64,000 bases of DNA from Orychophragmus violaceus. Its lineage: Eukaryota > Streptophyta > Magnoliopsida > Brassicales > Brassicaceae. The position numbers and the translations under genes are program-made. The notes below the pieces were generated by a model. That model worked only from the letters and a program-made list of their open reading frames with translations. It was not told the DNA's origin and ran no database searches. The DNA is taken from NCBI GenBank assembly GCA_030180135.1, contig CM058230.1, positions 17,547,082-17,611,081 on the forward strand, written 5' to 3'. Shown here piece after piece: positions 11,161 to 23,982 of this stretch (its first letter is position 1; each line of letters begins with the position of its first letter).

Positions 11161-12581
11161 AGAGTGAGATTTGGTCTTCATTTTCAGACTATGGTTCTGT
11201 ATTTCTGTTTTCACTTTTTCTTTTGCACTTTCCTTTTGATTTTTCTCTTTGATACTTATGTTGGGATGATGTGCTTGTTTTTTAGACATCTGTTGCTTTG
11301 ATTTTGCTTGTTTGCATTGATTTTCAGCTTGCGGGTTTGAGATTTGGGAATTTCTCATGGACTAACTTGCTAACTGCTGATTGATCGATGAAATCGCAAT
11401 GCAACGATCGACACGGTCCTGTGTGTCAATCGTCACAACACGAAAATCGCATTGCAGTGATCGTTGCGGACCTGAGCAATGATCGATTCATATCGCAATC
11501 GCCTTGCAACGATCGTCGCATTTATGCGTAATGATCGATGCACGTGCGAGACAGGTAAAAATCAGACATAACTTAACTCATCCCTTAACATTTTTTTGTT
11601 TCTTTTACCGATCTTTAGCTTAACACTACTGGGGACAGTGTGTTTCAAGTGTGGGGGAGGTGGTACTGACTTTTATCTTTCTGTTTTCTTAGAGTCAGTC
11701 CTGTTTTTCAAAATTTTGTTTTATTGAGTCAAAACGGTTTAAGTAAGAAACAATGAATTTTTGAGAAGTTAACAGCACTTGCAGGAACTTAAGTGACCAT
11801 TGGGATGAGCTTGCAGATGGTTTATGACTATTAGAAAACCCCAACACAGATCAGCCTACTGAGAACACCCACATCACTTCAGGTATCAGAGGATCCTTTA
11901 CTGACTTCACCTGTAAATCTGACTTAATTTTTCACCTAAGGGCTTGGTATACCTTGAGTCGGACTCGTCTGTTAGTTCTGACACAGCTTGTAAACCTATC
12001 CAAGTAAGGTTCCCTTCTCCCCTTCTCTTAAAAAAAAAAAAAAGAATAATAATAAACTGAGGATGAGCTAGTAGCTCTGAAGTGGTCACGGGAGTGGTAG
12101 CTACCACTATTACCTCATGTGCATTCATGGAATTTGTCCAAAGTACACCCCATAACGGGAAGAGCACTGATAAAAAAAATGATACCCAATGGGGAAAATT
12201 AGTTGCTAAGGAAGGGAAAAGAGAAGAAAGGAACCAGAAAAAGATAGTATGGTGGTCTAGAGCTAGCAGAGTAAGAATCCATGTGCCCTTTGATCGATAA
12301 TCCTTAAGTGAGACCGCACTTAAATAGCTTATAGAAGTCAGTAGGGTGAATTTGAATGCTTGAATGTGATTGTGGAGTTTACTCAGGACAGTTGCTAAGT
12401 GTGGGAGAAGTATATGTTGATCTTGATATGTACAGGTGAATCTTTCATGTTGCTTACTAAGGGGAATCTGAGTGTTGTTGCTTCTAAGATGAAAAAAGTT
12501 TCTGAAAGTTTTCAAACCTCTTCACTACATTCTAGTTCTTTGTTTTGCTTTCCCTCAAGCAAAGGCTAAGTGTGGGGGAGT
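11161..12581 (+). other. Athila-2 3' noncoding region with repeated polypurine tracts
   Basis: No gene is seen. Three paired motifs lie at 11399-11439, 11446-11497 and 11499-11545; their cores are more decayed (CAATCG, TGATCG). Polypurine tracts of the form AAGTGTGGGGGAG occur at 11647-11660, 12397-12410 (one change) and 12568-12581. The last abuts the LTR and is the true PPT. A poly(A)-rich stretch with an AATAATAAT run near 12030 is shared with Athila-3 and -4. Confidence 0.82.
12568..12581 (+). other. Polypurine tract, Athila-2
   Basis: AAGTGTGGGGGAGT lies directly before the 3' LTR start TGATATATC at 12582, the expected primer site for plus-strand DNA synthesis. Confidence 0.93.
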
Positions 12582-13803
12582 TGATATATCATGGTTTTCA
12601 CCGGTTTTAGACCATGATATAAGTATGTTTTAGAGTCTTTTGGTGTTTCTTTAGAATCTTTTACATGTATTATTAGGTACATGCATGTTTGGAGCGGAAT
12701 TGGAGATTATGGAGCTTTTTGGAGTATTTTGGTGATTTGACCCGAGAGATAGAGTTTATTGTCCAAAACAGAGTTATGCATCGATCGACACACATTGTGT
12801 ATCGATCGACACACGAGCGAGATGGACCTTTCCTCGGCGGTTTAATGAAGAATGCAGAATTTGTAGTTTTGCCCAGAAGTTCCTGATAATTACAAAGAAG
12901 CCCCAAGACGTGATTAGGCCTTTATAATTAGGTTTTTGGTGTTTAGTTTTAGAGACGCTTTACAACGCTTTAGATACACTTTCATACTTTGAGCTGAGAG
13001 TTTTTAGAGCTTTTTGGGGCTGATCTGAACATGTACTGCTTCCTGCTTTTGGAGAAGATTTTGAACCCCTTTATTTCTATACTCTCTTTTATGCAATCTA
13101 ATTATTCATTGATTATGTTTTCATTATCTATGTCTGAGTATATTCATAGTTAGGTTTAGGGATTCTCATTAGGGATTTCATGACTTGCTAGATTTAGTTA
13201 TTTCAGTTAAGGATTCATATCATAATTGTTCTTCAACCTAAATTGTGCTTAACACTAGTTTCTAACCTGATCACTTAGAATCTAGACTCTATGTTGTTAA
13301 ATTGACACGAAAGTGTGATTTAGAATCTGAACTATTTAGGTTGAGCAATTGAATTACTCGCAAGGAAATTTGGTTTAATTGAAATGTGAACATATCGAAC
13401 TTGCACTTAAGGCTAGTTTAATCTGTTAGGAATTACAAAGAAATTTGGATTTCTGCTATTAGACTTAGAGAATTCTCACAACCAAAGTTGGTTAGTTCTA
13501 TATCCGTGTTTGAGTTCTAGAACTGGACTTAATTTGATCTTGGCTGATTATCTGATATGCTTGTCTGATTTCTTGAGAACTCCCTAGACTTAGCGCTTTT
13601 AGTTGATTGCTTACAAACCACTCCTGCTACTTGATTTACTTTTCTGCTTACTTTAGTTTTTCACTACTTTCTCCTAGCTTAACTTAACCGTTCTAAAATA
13701 TATTGTAGGTCTAGAGTCTCTGTGGGATTCGATACCTTTTATACTATAATTGCATTAACTGTGCACTTGCAGTAGAATAGGATTAAAACTTACAATCCTA
13801 TCA
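12582..13803 (+). repeat. Athila-2 3' LTR (1,222 bp)
   Basis: The LTR is bounded TGATATATC...CTATCA. It carries the U3-end inverted repeat (TATATCATGGT and ACCATGATATA) and a paired motif at 12777-12814 (cores 12782/12803). A TATA-like TTTATAATTA is near 12921. Repeated AAATTTGG-type boxes lie near 13305, 13358, 13436 and 13475. No coding region is present. Confidence 0.92.
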
Positions 13804-14126
13804 CCTAACCTGTCTTTCAAACTCAATCTCAATATGTCATTCCTCCTCCCCACCCAGCTCAAAATGTTCATGCTCGTCATACAATAGCAACTAGATCAAA
13901 GCATGGGATCACTAAACCAAAACAGATTTTCACTCTCACTGCTTCCATCAAATCTCCACTTCAAAAAATCCATATTCACGCTCTTATTGATCCCAAATGG
14001 AATCCAAAAATGATAGATGAATATGATGCCATGATTAAGACTAATACATGGAATTTGGTACCTAGACCGACTAATGTTAACATTCTTCATTCTATGTGGC
14101 TTTTCAAGCATAAGTATGATGCATAT
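13804..14126 (+). pseudogene. Copia-1 pol remnant, left piece
   Basis: The frame encodes the start of a Ty1/copia reverse transcriptase region: RSKHGITKP, then MIDEYDAMIKTNTWNLVPRP. It stops at the giant-LTR insertion at 14127 and resumes at 23983. Athila-2 removed or displaced the upstream part. This is the host sequence of two separate insertions. Confidence 0.88.
14122..14126. repeat. Target-site duplication CATAT (left)
   Basis: CATAT occurs directly before TGTAACG at 14127 and again at 23978-23982, directly after the right LTR. This proves one 9,851-bp insertion event. Confidence 0.95.
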
Positions 14127-17100
14127 TGTAACGCCCCTTTCCCATTCTCCGCTGACCGCCGAGCTGACCGGTCAACAATCAAACAAGAACATGACCGATC
14201 GAACCCGAGCAAGTCGAACGGGAAAGGTTCGTCACAGGACGAAGTCAGAGACGGATCGGTTTGAGACAAAGGCTCGCACTAATACATCTTTGACCTCGCT
14301 ATCCTCACTTCCGTAATACAAGTTGTACACCTTATACCACTTCGGTGATTTGTGTCGGTTCGGACGAAACCTCATATCAGGGAAACAATTTCATTTTTAA
14401 GTAATCAAACGTTGAATACAACGTTTAACGGGTTTACAAACAATCATCAATATAAACACATAAACAATAAAAAAACACAAAATAGCGCAGCTGCCGAACC
14501 GAAATAAAAACATCCCAAAATCCCGAATCAAAACCCGTCACAAGCAACCCGAAGCTACACCGAGGACCTCCCGCGTCCGTCGCTGCTAAACCTGAAAAAA
14601 AAAACACAAAAAGAGTCTAATGAGCGATCTAGGATCACCCAGTGAATCGGCTCCCCACTAACGGCTTCTAATCTATCTAAAACTACAGATTCCGCCCCAA
14701 AACCCAAAATAACAATCAACAGGAATAAATGGTCGATCACGCACTACCATGTCGTGATAAACCCACACACACAATCAATGCCAAAGATAAAGAGAATTAA
14801 GGTAATCGAAGGCACTACGGCACATGTCCTCGATTGGACTCGATCTATCTAACGCGCAATAAAGGGAAAATAACAAAACACGATGGGCCCTACGAACTCG
14901 GTAACTTCCACGGGTTTACATCGTCACCTATATGGTAACTAACCCACGACTCCTAAACGTGTACACAAGGTCACACGAATAGGACACCGTTCTCCGTCCA
15001 TCGATACGCGGTGACTCGGACTACCCCTAGATAGCCAGAGTTTCCATGTGATTCGGCCCTAGGACATGACCCCGTATTCTCCGAATCACACACCTACCGG
15101 CGTCACCCGATAGGTTAAGACCATAACCGGAATCACCATGACCCGGTTAGGTAAAAACCCGAGGATCCAATCGGGTCGGAAGTACCGGAACGTAATCAAA
15201 ACCTAGGCTTGCGGAATCTAACGCACCCTAGAGTCCTATTGCAGAAATATAAACACGCAGACTCGCTGGGACTCTATTACAGATCACGCAATCAATATCA
15301 ATAATAAATCCCCAACCATTCCGCAAGCCACTACGCTACCACCGCTCTGACTAGGTAAGATACCTAGTCAGCACCAACTAACTTACCCGGTCCCGTGACC
15401 GGAGTAAGTGTCCGCAGTAACTGCTCGGCCCAACACCGAGCAGTCTAACAAGCCTGCACACAAAACTCACAACAATAACATAATAATCACGCAATCACAA
15501 TCATCACATCAATCACAATAATCACAACACAAGCAGGCCTATTAGGGTTTCTAAGTCTTTTAATTCATTCTCGTCCGCTACCTTGGGTTAGCGGGTTGCT
15601 AACCCGTAGACGGCTCACAACACACACCACTTCCTTATTTAAACAATTCTATATATCTTTTATTAACTCTTAGATCTATCGGTTTAGAGTTAGTAAACTT
15701 ACTAACTCCCCGACGTCTCATTATTAATTAACTTTATTCATTACCCAATCCCGCTATTAAACCTAAACCCCAATCCCGTTACAATATTCTATACGCCTGT
15801 TTAGGTTTAACTCATATTTTAAGGTCGTCTTAATTCCCGTATATAGATTTATTAATTATCGTTCTTAATACATATATAGATGCATATACGGTCCTAAACA
15901 ACGGTCTATATGAATAAATCACCCAATCATTACTAACAACCTAGCGGCACACAATTGATTAACCCTTTTAATTCTAAAACCCTAACATGCTTATTTAGTC
16001 CTATCCGGTTTATCATTAAACGTCCAATTATTAATTAAGTACAAATCAGGTTAATTAACGGGTATGCAATCCTAGTACTACGGTTTCTTGATTCCCGGTC
16101 TAAATGAATCTACAGGTTTGTGAGCCGACTCACAGTGAAATAGGCGCGGAATGACGGTCTGACGCGGTATGAATCCCGAGACCTCCGAACTGAAACCCGA
16201 ACTTCCCGTACGCACGAACTCAAACCCCGAGGCTTCTCGAACACCCTGACATGAACCGCAAGTCGTCAATGGCCGGAGTCAACGCGTTGACTGGCGTTGA
16301 CCACGGCGTTGACTTTGACCTTTAGTTGACCGTTGACTTTGACTGTTGACCGTTGACTTTGACTTGAACCGGTTGACTTCCCAAACCAAACCGGTTGAAC
16401 CACTGAACCATCTGAACCAACTGAACCGGTCTAATTAGAACCGGTTAGGTTAAACCGGTTTCGGTCAAACGTTGACCGGTTTGACCTAACCGTTGACCAA
16501 GGCTAAACCAGCCTTAAACCAACCCAAATATTGAATCAAACCATCCCATCATACTCCTTGAAGAACCGGCTGAAGATTGGCGCGGTTGGGCTTCTCCGGT
16601 GACCGGCTCCGGCGACTTCTCCGGCGTTGACCGGCGGTGGTCCGGCGTTGACCGGCCGGTTCACCCCTTTTTCCGGTGACTCAGGTGACGATCTACATAT
16701 CAAACTGACCGCAAAGAGAAGATATATTCATCCAAGAATTCAAAACGTTCAGATCTGGTGAAGGATGAGAGAGATACACCAAAACTCCAACCGCAGCAAC
16801 TTTCCGGCCAGTTTCCGGAAAGCTCCGGTGACGACGGTCATGTCTGGTTGGATGGAGGTTGTAGAGGAGGGAGAGAGTAGTCCAATGGGATTTGCAGAAG
16901 TGGATTAGGGTTTATATTGAGAGAGATATGGTGTTTTTAGTGTTTGAAGGTCTTATGAACACTTATAGTGTTCTTAAGGTTTTTGTTGAATCTTCAAAAG
17001 GAAGAGATGAATTTCTGGGTTCTCTGGATGAATCTAGAGAGAAGGGAGAGCATGTGGTCGTGGGTGAGGCTAGAGAGAGAGAGATACACCCAAAAATAAA

Positions 17101-17694
17101 TTTGTTTAGGTGTTTTTGGTGTATTCAACAAAAACACATGCTTTACATAAGGTATTGACACCTAAGGAGGTGAGGCTGGCGACCTGGGGAGTTAACATCT
17201 GTCCCTGGTGTGTTTTTTGAGTCCACAAAAGCCCATATAAACCGGCCCAAATCAATAAGAACCCTTCCTTATCTTGCTTAATCACTTTTGCTCGGTTTAC
17301 TCGTTTCCTCGAGAATTGTTTTAGAAAATACCAACCGATTTCCATAAATCTCCAAACTTCCATAACCTGATTCTCCCTTATTTTAGATGAATTTATCAAC
17401 TTGAATCACCTCAATTGGAGTTTCCTAGCTCCCGTTATGATTTTCCGAAGTTTTCTCGGTTTAATCGGTTTTCATTCCCGACAAGCCGAAAAACCCGTTT
17501 CTGCTCCGTTTCTTCCAACTCTGGTCTTGTAAATGTTCTTTATGCTTTAAAAAGAGAACATTTGGCCCGTCACGTCTTCCATCTCGAACTTTGGCAAAAT
17601 TACCATTTTGCCCCTCACTTGGCAAAAATGACAATTTTGCCCCTGGTTGACTTTCTGCTGCCCGTTGACCGTATTTTTGATACGGGGTATCACA
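14127..17694 (-). repeat. Giant LTR copy B (3' LTR of the element)
   Basis: The LTR is bounded TGTGATACCCC...GGGCGTTACA on the minus strand. It contains many CCGGTT/GTTGACC-rich short repeats (16290-16680). The open frame at 16892-17158 is shared with copy C only because the LTRs are near-identical; it is not evidence of a gene. On the minus strand a TATAAACC sequence near 16905 could serve as a promoter. Confidence 0.93.
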
Positions 17695-17706
17695 TTCTTC
17701 CCCACT
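17695..17706 (-). other. Polypurine tract of giant-LTR element
   Basis: The minus strand reads AGTGGGGAAGAA immediately before the 3' LTR start TGTGATACC at 17694. Confidence 0.9.
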
Positions 17707-19110
17707 TACAGGAATTCGGTCCCCGAATTCTCCGTCATTAACAGACTTCAAATCGGTTACGAATCCTGCAAGTTGCTTCATCACTCCACTCCGACGCTTC
17801 TATACTCTGTCACTGCTGTATTCTGCTGACACCCATCATTACTGCAATCCGTCCGCCTCATTCCATGCTACCCAACTGGTCTCCACAACACTTCCTCTCT
17901 GGCTCTCCGTCTTGTCTTCCTTGCTTCACTCAAACCTTAACTGTTCCCATCGATCTCGATCTTCGAACTTAACCCCGGTCGGTTTCTTTACTCTGATTCT
18001 CACTTTGGCTTCCCCACTTCGCTTCGACTTCTACATCCTTCGGATTGTAACTTCTTCCTTCTTTCTGAGACACTCTTCAAGAATCTGACCACCTGCTTCC
18101 GGCTGACTGATTCCAACAACATCACTGATTCTTCTTTCCCAAATCTCTTTACTAACTCATCCTACTTCTCGGCTTCTTCCTGTCGGTCGCTTGATAAACT
18201 GATACATTCTCCACTGACGATGTTTACCACTGCTTCACGGTCTGATCTACTGGTCTCACGATGTCTTGACACTTCATCTCGATTTCGGGTTCGGGTTCGG
18301 TCTCGGATTCACATCGCATTGCCATTCCGTCCTACATTCAATTCAACAACTCACTGGAACAATTAGTTTCATCCCGTTCTATCCCCGATATCACTTTACC
18401 ATAGAAATATGGTTACTTAATCACGTACCCGACGGTTACTCGTGATTAAATAACAATACACTATAAGTCTGTTCCCTCGTGAATTGACGGTTGAACACAA
18501 CCGTTCTTAATCAATTCCAAAACCCGAAATAAAACTAAAATAAAATTAACACCTTACCTCCTTAATAAAACTGAGAAAAGCTACCAATCACTACTCAAAT
18601 TCCGAACTACCAACAATTCAACGGTCTCTAAGACCAAAAACAATCAGTCTACCAAAAACCACGCACGCTAATACTACACAATCTATCGCACAAAAAAATC
18701 AATCAATCAATCAAGCAAGAAATGAAAAAAGCAGTTACCACACACATTCACACAATCTAATGATCGGTCAGATGCGTCGTCAGTCCGGGTTCCGGTCATG
18801 ATGAACGGTCGTCTGTTCCGCTCATCATTTAGTTTCATGTAGTAATCTACTTGCTTTCATAACCATCTCAATCCGGCAAATAGGTACTACGCTACTCAAA
18901 ATGAATTGCTGAACACTCTGCATCCACCACATACATAAAACGATATATCGTACATCATAAAGTTTTTAGTACCTGGTTACGATCAGAGTTCACACACATA
19001 TGGCCGTCATCATATCCAAAAACCCATACGACGCCGCTAAACATCAGAAAAGTCAAAGACGACACGCAAAGTCGCATATCCGCTGATCTATCTACAAGAC
19101 AAAAGAAGTT
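17707..19110 (-). other. Internal region without genes
   Basis: There is no open frame of note on either strand and no recognisable protein domain. The composition is mixed, with C-rich pyrimidine stretches on the plus strand (17800-18200). This is where an autonomous relative would carry pol. Confidence 0.7.
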
Positions 19111-19149
19111 AGTGCCCCCACTTACCTGGCCTAACTACTCCTATCCTAA

Positions 19150-20340
19150 CCTAACGCCTCCAGCAAGACCGAAATGCCCAACACCTCTGGCAAAACGGGT
19201 CGCTGAAGTATCCGCTGGCAGGTGCGCCAGGAGGGTGTGGCGAGTGTGTGTCTTGAGATGGTGCTCCGACATGCTGTGGCTAGGCAATCGGGCAAAGATG
19301 AGCAACGTGACCTGCGCGGCCACATAACTAACAGACTGGAGTGGACGCTGAACGTGGTCCACGATAACGCACGGGCGCCTGATGACCATAGCTACCACAC
19401 AACTGACAAAGAGAAGTCAGCTCGATCGGGGAATCGATGAAACAATCGGGTGTGCGATGACCCTCACCTCTACAAAACTGGCAAGTCCTCGCTGGCTCGG
19501 GTCGAGGTGGTGGAACGACTGGCATCAGAATGACTGGTGGCTAACTGGGCTTAGGATCTCTGCAACTAGGTCCAGCTCGATAATCCTCTGGTACTGGTGC
19601 TCGGTACGGCTCTACATCGGGTATACACGGTCCTGATCCGGCAATCGGGTATGTTGACGCTCCATGGCCCTATGGTACTGCTGGCGGTGTCTCTATCATC
19701 TCGGCTGGTGACATAACCATGTCGAACGGTATACGGGGTAATCCAGGTCGTAGGTCCGGCTGGTTATGAGGCCCATCCTGCTGCTCTAACACATCCTCAA
19801 GCATCGCTACCTGCTCATCCATCCGCTGCTCCCAATGCGGATACTGCTCCAGGTCTATAGGCTCCATATCTAGATCAAGCCGAACAGTAGTGGACTCAGT
19901 AAATAGTCCTCCACATGAAGTGGCGGGGAAAACTCGGGCGTCTCAAGAATCGATGACTGAAACATCGGTAGTACGTCTGATGCTGCAAGTGTCTGTGGCA
20001 CATCCGGCTCTGGCCACTGCGGTGGTAACTGTAATTCAACATCTGCTCCTCCCAAGAATCCCATCATCCCTGAAACTGAACCAACTGACCCTGCTGCGAA
20101 CCGACTGATCCCTGCTGACTCATGCCGCTCATCAGTAACTGCTCCGCGCACACACACCCACCTCCACTCCACCCAGGACACACTGCTGCACGACTGCAAT
20201 CACAAACACAAAGACGAGTTAGTACTAATAATACAACAATCCTATTTCCCATCCCAACCCCGGGTTCAACAGACGCAGCTCGGTTTCCTAATGGATGCTT
20301 GTGTGACATATTTGACTCGATAAAACACGGAAAACACTCA
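19150..20340 (-). pseudogene. Decayed gag with zinc-knuckle array
   Basis: Read on the minus strand across several frames, the upstream part is rich in Q, P and acidic residues (MSQQGSVGSQQGQL; MEPIDLEQYPHWEQRMDEQV), like plant gypsy gag leaders. It is followed by zinc knuckles: CQFCRGEGHRTPDC (perfect CX2CX4HX4C, near 19440-19485), CQLCGSYGHQAPVR (last Cys lost), and a third with the C/H spacing kept but a TAG after its first Cys (near 19296-19340). A fourth, poorer one follows. Frameshifts and stops show that it no longer makes a full protein. Zinc knuckles bind packaged RNA in gag proteins. The main gag domain itself is not recognisable by eye. Confidence 0.7.
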
Positions 20341-20370
20341 AAAATGAAATGTTTTGAAACCCATGCAGAA

Positions 20371-20386
20371 CCATGCTCTGATACCA
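20371..20386 (-). other. Primer binding site (initiator-Met tRNA)
   Basis: The minus strand reads TGGTATCAGAGCATGG, complementary to the 3' end of plant initiator tRNA-Met. It lies 6 nt inside the 5' LTR border at 20393 and fixes the element's orientation as minus. Confidence 0.95.
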
Positions 20387-20392
20387 CCTTTC

Positions 20393-23300
20393 TGTAACGC
20401 CCCTTTCCCATTCTCCGCTGACCGCCGAGCTGACTGGTCAACAATCAAACAAGAACATGACCGATCGAACCCGAGCAAGTCGAACGGGAAAGGTTCGTCA
20501 CAGGACGAAGTCAGAGACGGATCGGTTTGAGACAAAGGCTCGCACTAATCCATCTTTGACCTCGCTATCCTCACTTTCGTAATACAAGTTGTACACCTTG
20601 TACCACTTCGGTGAGTTGTGTCGGTTCGGACGAAACCTCATATCAGGGAAACAATTTCATTTTTTTAAGTAATCAAACGTTGAATACAACGTTTAACGGG
20701 TTTACAAACAATCATCAATATAAACACATAAACAATCAAAAACACAAAATAGCGCAGCTGCCGAACCGAAATAAAAACATCCCAAAATCCTGAATCAAAA
20801 CCCGTCACAAGCAACCCGAAGCTACACCGAGGACCTCCCGCGTCCGTCGCTGCTAAACCTGAAAAAAAAACACAAAAGAGTCTAATGAGCGATCTAGGAT
20901 CACCCAGTGAATCGGCTCCCCACTAACGGCTTCTAATCTATCTAAAACTACAGATTCCCGCCCCAAAACCCAAAATAACAATCAACAGGAATAAATGGTC
21001 GATCACGCACTACCATGTCGTGATAAACCCACACACACAATCAATGCCAAAGATAAAGAGAATTAAGGGAATCGAAGGCACTGCGGCACATGTCCTCGAT
21101 TGGACTTGATCTATCTAACGCGCAATAAAGGGAAAATAACAAAACAACGCTGGGCCCTACGAACTCGGTAACTTCCACGGGTTTACATCGTCACCTATAT
21201 GGTAACTAACCCACGACTCCTAAACGTGTACACAAGGTCCCACGAATAGGACACCGTTCTCCGTCCATCGATACGCGGTGACTCGGACTACCCCTAGATA
21301 GCCAGAGTTTCCATGTGATTCGGCCCTAGGACATGACCCCGTATTCTCCGAATCACACACCTACCGGCGTCAACCGATAGGTTAAGACCATAACCGGAAT
21401 CACCATGACCCGGTTAGGTAAAAACCCGAGGATCCAATCGGGTCGGAAGTACCGGAACGTAATCAAAACCTAGGCTTGCGGAATCTAACGCACCCTAGAG
21501 TCCTATTGCAGAAATATAAACACGCAGACTCGCTGGGACTCTATTACAGATCACGCAATCAATATCAATAATAAATCCCCAACCATTCCGCAAGCCACTA
21601 CGCTACCACCGCTCTAACTAGGTAAGATACCTAGTCAGCACCAACTAACTTACCCGGTCCCATGACCGGAGTAAGTGTCCGCAGTAACTGCTCGGCCCAA
21701 CACCGAGCAGTCTAACAAGCCTGCACACAAAGCTCACAACAATAACATAATAATCACGCAATCACAATCATCACATCAATCACAACACAAGCAGGCCTAT
21801 TAGTGTTTCTAAGTCTTTTAATTCATTCTCGTCCGCTACCTTGGGTTAGCGGATTGCTAACCCGTAGACGGCTCACAACACACACCACTTCCTTATTTAA
21901 ACAATTATATATATATATATATATATATATAGCTTTTATTAACTCTTCGATCTGTCGGTTTAGAGTTAGTAAACTTACTAATTCCCCGACGTCTCATTAT
22001 TAATTAACTTTATTCATTACCCAATCCCGCTATTAAACCTAAACCCCAATCCCGTTACAATATTCTATACGCCTGTTTAGGTTTAACTCATATTTTAAGG
22101 TCGTCTTAATTCCCGTATATAGATTTATTAATTATCGTTCTTAATACATATATAGATGCATATACGGTCCTAAAACGGTCTATATGAATACATCACCCAA
22201 TCATTACTAACAACCTAGCGGCACAAAATTGATTAACCTTTTTAATTCTAAAACCCTAACATGCTTATTTGGTCCTATCCGGTTTATCATTAAACGTCTA
22301 ATTATTAATTAAGTACTAATCAGGTTAATTAACGGGTATGCAATCCTAGTACTACGGTTTCTTGATTCCCGGTCTAAATGAATCTACAGGTTTGTGAGCC
22401 GACTCACAGTGAAATAGGCGCGAAATGACGGTCTGACGCGGTATGAATCCCGAGACCTCCGAACTGAAACCCAAACTTCCCGTACGCACGAACTCGAACC
22501 CCGAGGCTTCTCGAACACCCTGACATGAACCGCAAGTAGTCAATGGCCGGAGTCAACGCGTTGACCGGCGTTGACCACGGTGTTGACCGGCGTTGACTTT
22601 GACCTTCAGTTGACCGTTGACTTTGACTGTTGACCGTTGACTTTGACTTGAACCGGTTGACTTCCCAAACCAAACCGGTTGAACCACTGAACCATCTGAA
22701 CCAACTGAACCGGTCTAATTAGAACCGGTTAGGTTAAACCGGTTTCGGTCAAACGTTGACCGGTTTGACCTAACCGTAGACTAAGGCTAAACCAGCCTTA
22801 AACCAACCCAAATCTTGAATCAAACCATCCCATCATACTCCTTGAAGAACCGGCTGAAGATTGGCGGCGGTTGGGCTTCTCCGGTGACCGGCTCCGGCGA
22901 CTTCTCCGGCGTTGACCGACGGTGGTCCGGCGTTGACCGGCCGGTTCACCCCTTTTCCGGTGACTCAGGTGACGATCTACATATCAAACTGACCGCAAAG
23001 AGAATATCTATCCATCCAAGTCTTCAAAACGTTCAGATCTGGTGAAGGATGAGAGAGATACACCAAAACTCCAACCACATCAACTTTCCGGCCAGTTTCC
23101 GGCAAGCTCCGGTGATGGCGGTCAGGGCTGGTTGGATGGCGGTTGTAGAGGAGGGAGAGAGTAGTCCAATGGGCTTTGCAGAAGTGGATTAGGGTTTATA
23201 TTGAGAGAGATATGGTGTTTTTAGTGTTTGAAGTTCTTATGAACACTTATAGTGTTCTTAAGGTTTTTGTTGAATCTTCAAGAGGAAGAGATGAATTTCT

Positions 23301-23977
23301 GGGTTCTCTGGATGAATCTAGAGAGAAGGGAGAGCATGTGGTCGTGGGTGAGGCTAGAGAGAGAGAGATACACCCAAAAATGAATTTATTTAGGTGTTTT
23401 TGGTGTATTCAACAAAAACGCATGCTTCACATAAGGTATTGACACCTAAGGAGGTGAGGCTGGCGACCTGGGGAGTTAACATCTGTCCCTGGTGTGTTTT
23501 TTGAGTCCACAAAAGCCCATATAAATCGGCCCAACTCAATAAGAACCCTTCCTTATCTTGCTTAATCACTTTTGCTTGGTTTGCTCGTTTCCTCGAGAAT
23601 TGTTTTAGAAAATACCAACCGATTTCCATCAATCTCCAAACTTCCATAACCTGATTCTCCCTTATTTTAGATGAATTTATCAACTTGAATCACCTCAATT
23701 GGAGTTTCCTAGCTCCCATTATGATTTTCTGAAGTTTTCTCAGATTAATCGGTTTTCATTCCCGACAAGCCGAAAAACCCGTTTATGCTCCGTTCCTTCC
23801 AACTCTGGTCTTGTAAATGTTCTTTATGCTTTAAAAGAGAACATTTGGCCCGTCACGTCTTCCGTCTCGAACTTTGGCAAAATTACCATTTTGCCCTCAC
23901 TTGGCAAAAAATGACAATTTTGCCCCTGGTTGACTTTCTGCTGCCCGTTGACCGTATTTTTGATACGGGGTATCACA
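20393..23977 (-). repeat. Giant LTR copy C (5' LTR of the element)
   Basis: This is a near-identical partner of 14127-17694, with an extra TA run at about 21905-21931 and scattered substitutions. The right end TATCACA is followed by the target duplication CATAT. Confidence 0.93.
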
Positions 23978-23982
23978 CATAT
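23978..23982. repeat. Target-site duplication CATAT (right)
   Basis: This is the partner of 14122-14126. Confidence 0.95.

Larger units (their letters stand above)
6375..13803 (+). mobile_element. Athila-2: non-autonomous Athila element, 3' part
   Basis: In order the visible part is the gag-protease gene (6375-8831), a spacer with four paired motifs, an ATHILA ORF-1-type gene (9670-11160), a long 3' region with three repeated polypurine tracts, and the 3' LTR (12582-13803). No reverse transcriptase, RNase H or integrase is present. The 5' LTR and gag start lie left of the window because Athila-1 is inserted at 6374/6375. The right border falls within the Copia-1 pol remnant, so this element inserted into Copia-1. 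Confidence 0.88.
14127..23977 (-). mobile_element. Complete non-autonomous giant-LTR retrotransposon
   Basis: The element has two LTRs of 3,568 and 3,585 bp around only 2,698 bp of internal DNA, and a 5-bp target duplication CATAT. On the minus strand it runs 5' LTR (23977-20393), initiator-Met-tRNA primer binding site, a decayed gag with zinc knuckles, about 1.4 kb without genes, polypurine tract, then 3' LTR (17694-14127). It carries no protease, RT, RNase H or integrase, so it needs enzymes from elsewhere. The layout fits the LARD or TR-GAG classes. In the stretches I compared, the LTRs differ at roughly 2% of positions, plus a TA-run indel. Confidence 0.9.

Noticed and set aside
16892..23442. 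An 88-codon frame conserved at 16892-17158 and 23176-23442
   Set aside because: The two copies are the same segment of near-identical LTRs of one element, so conservation reflects recent duplication and not selection.
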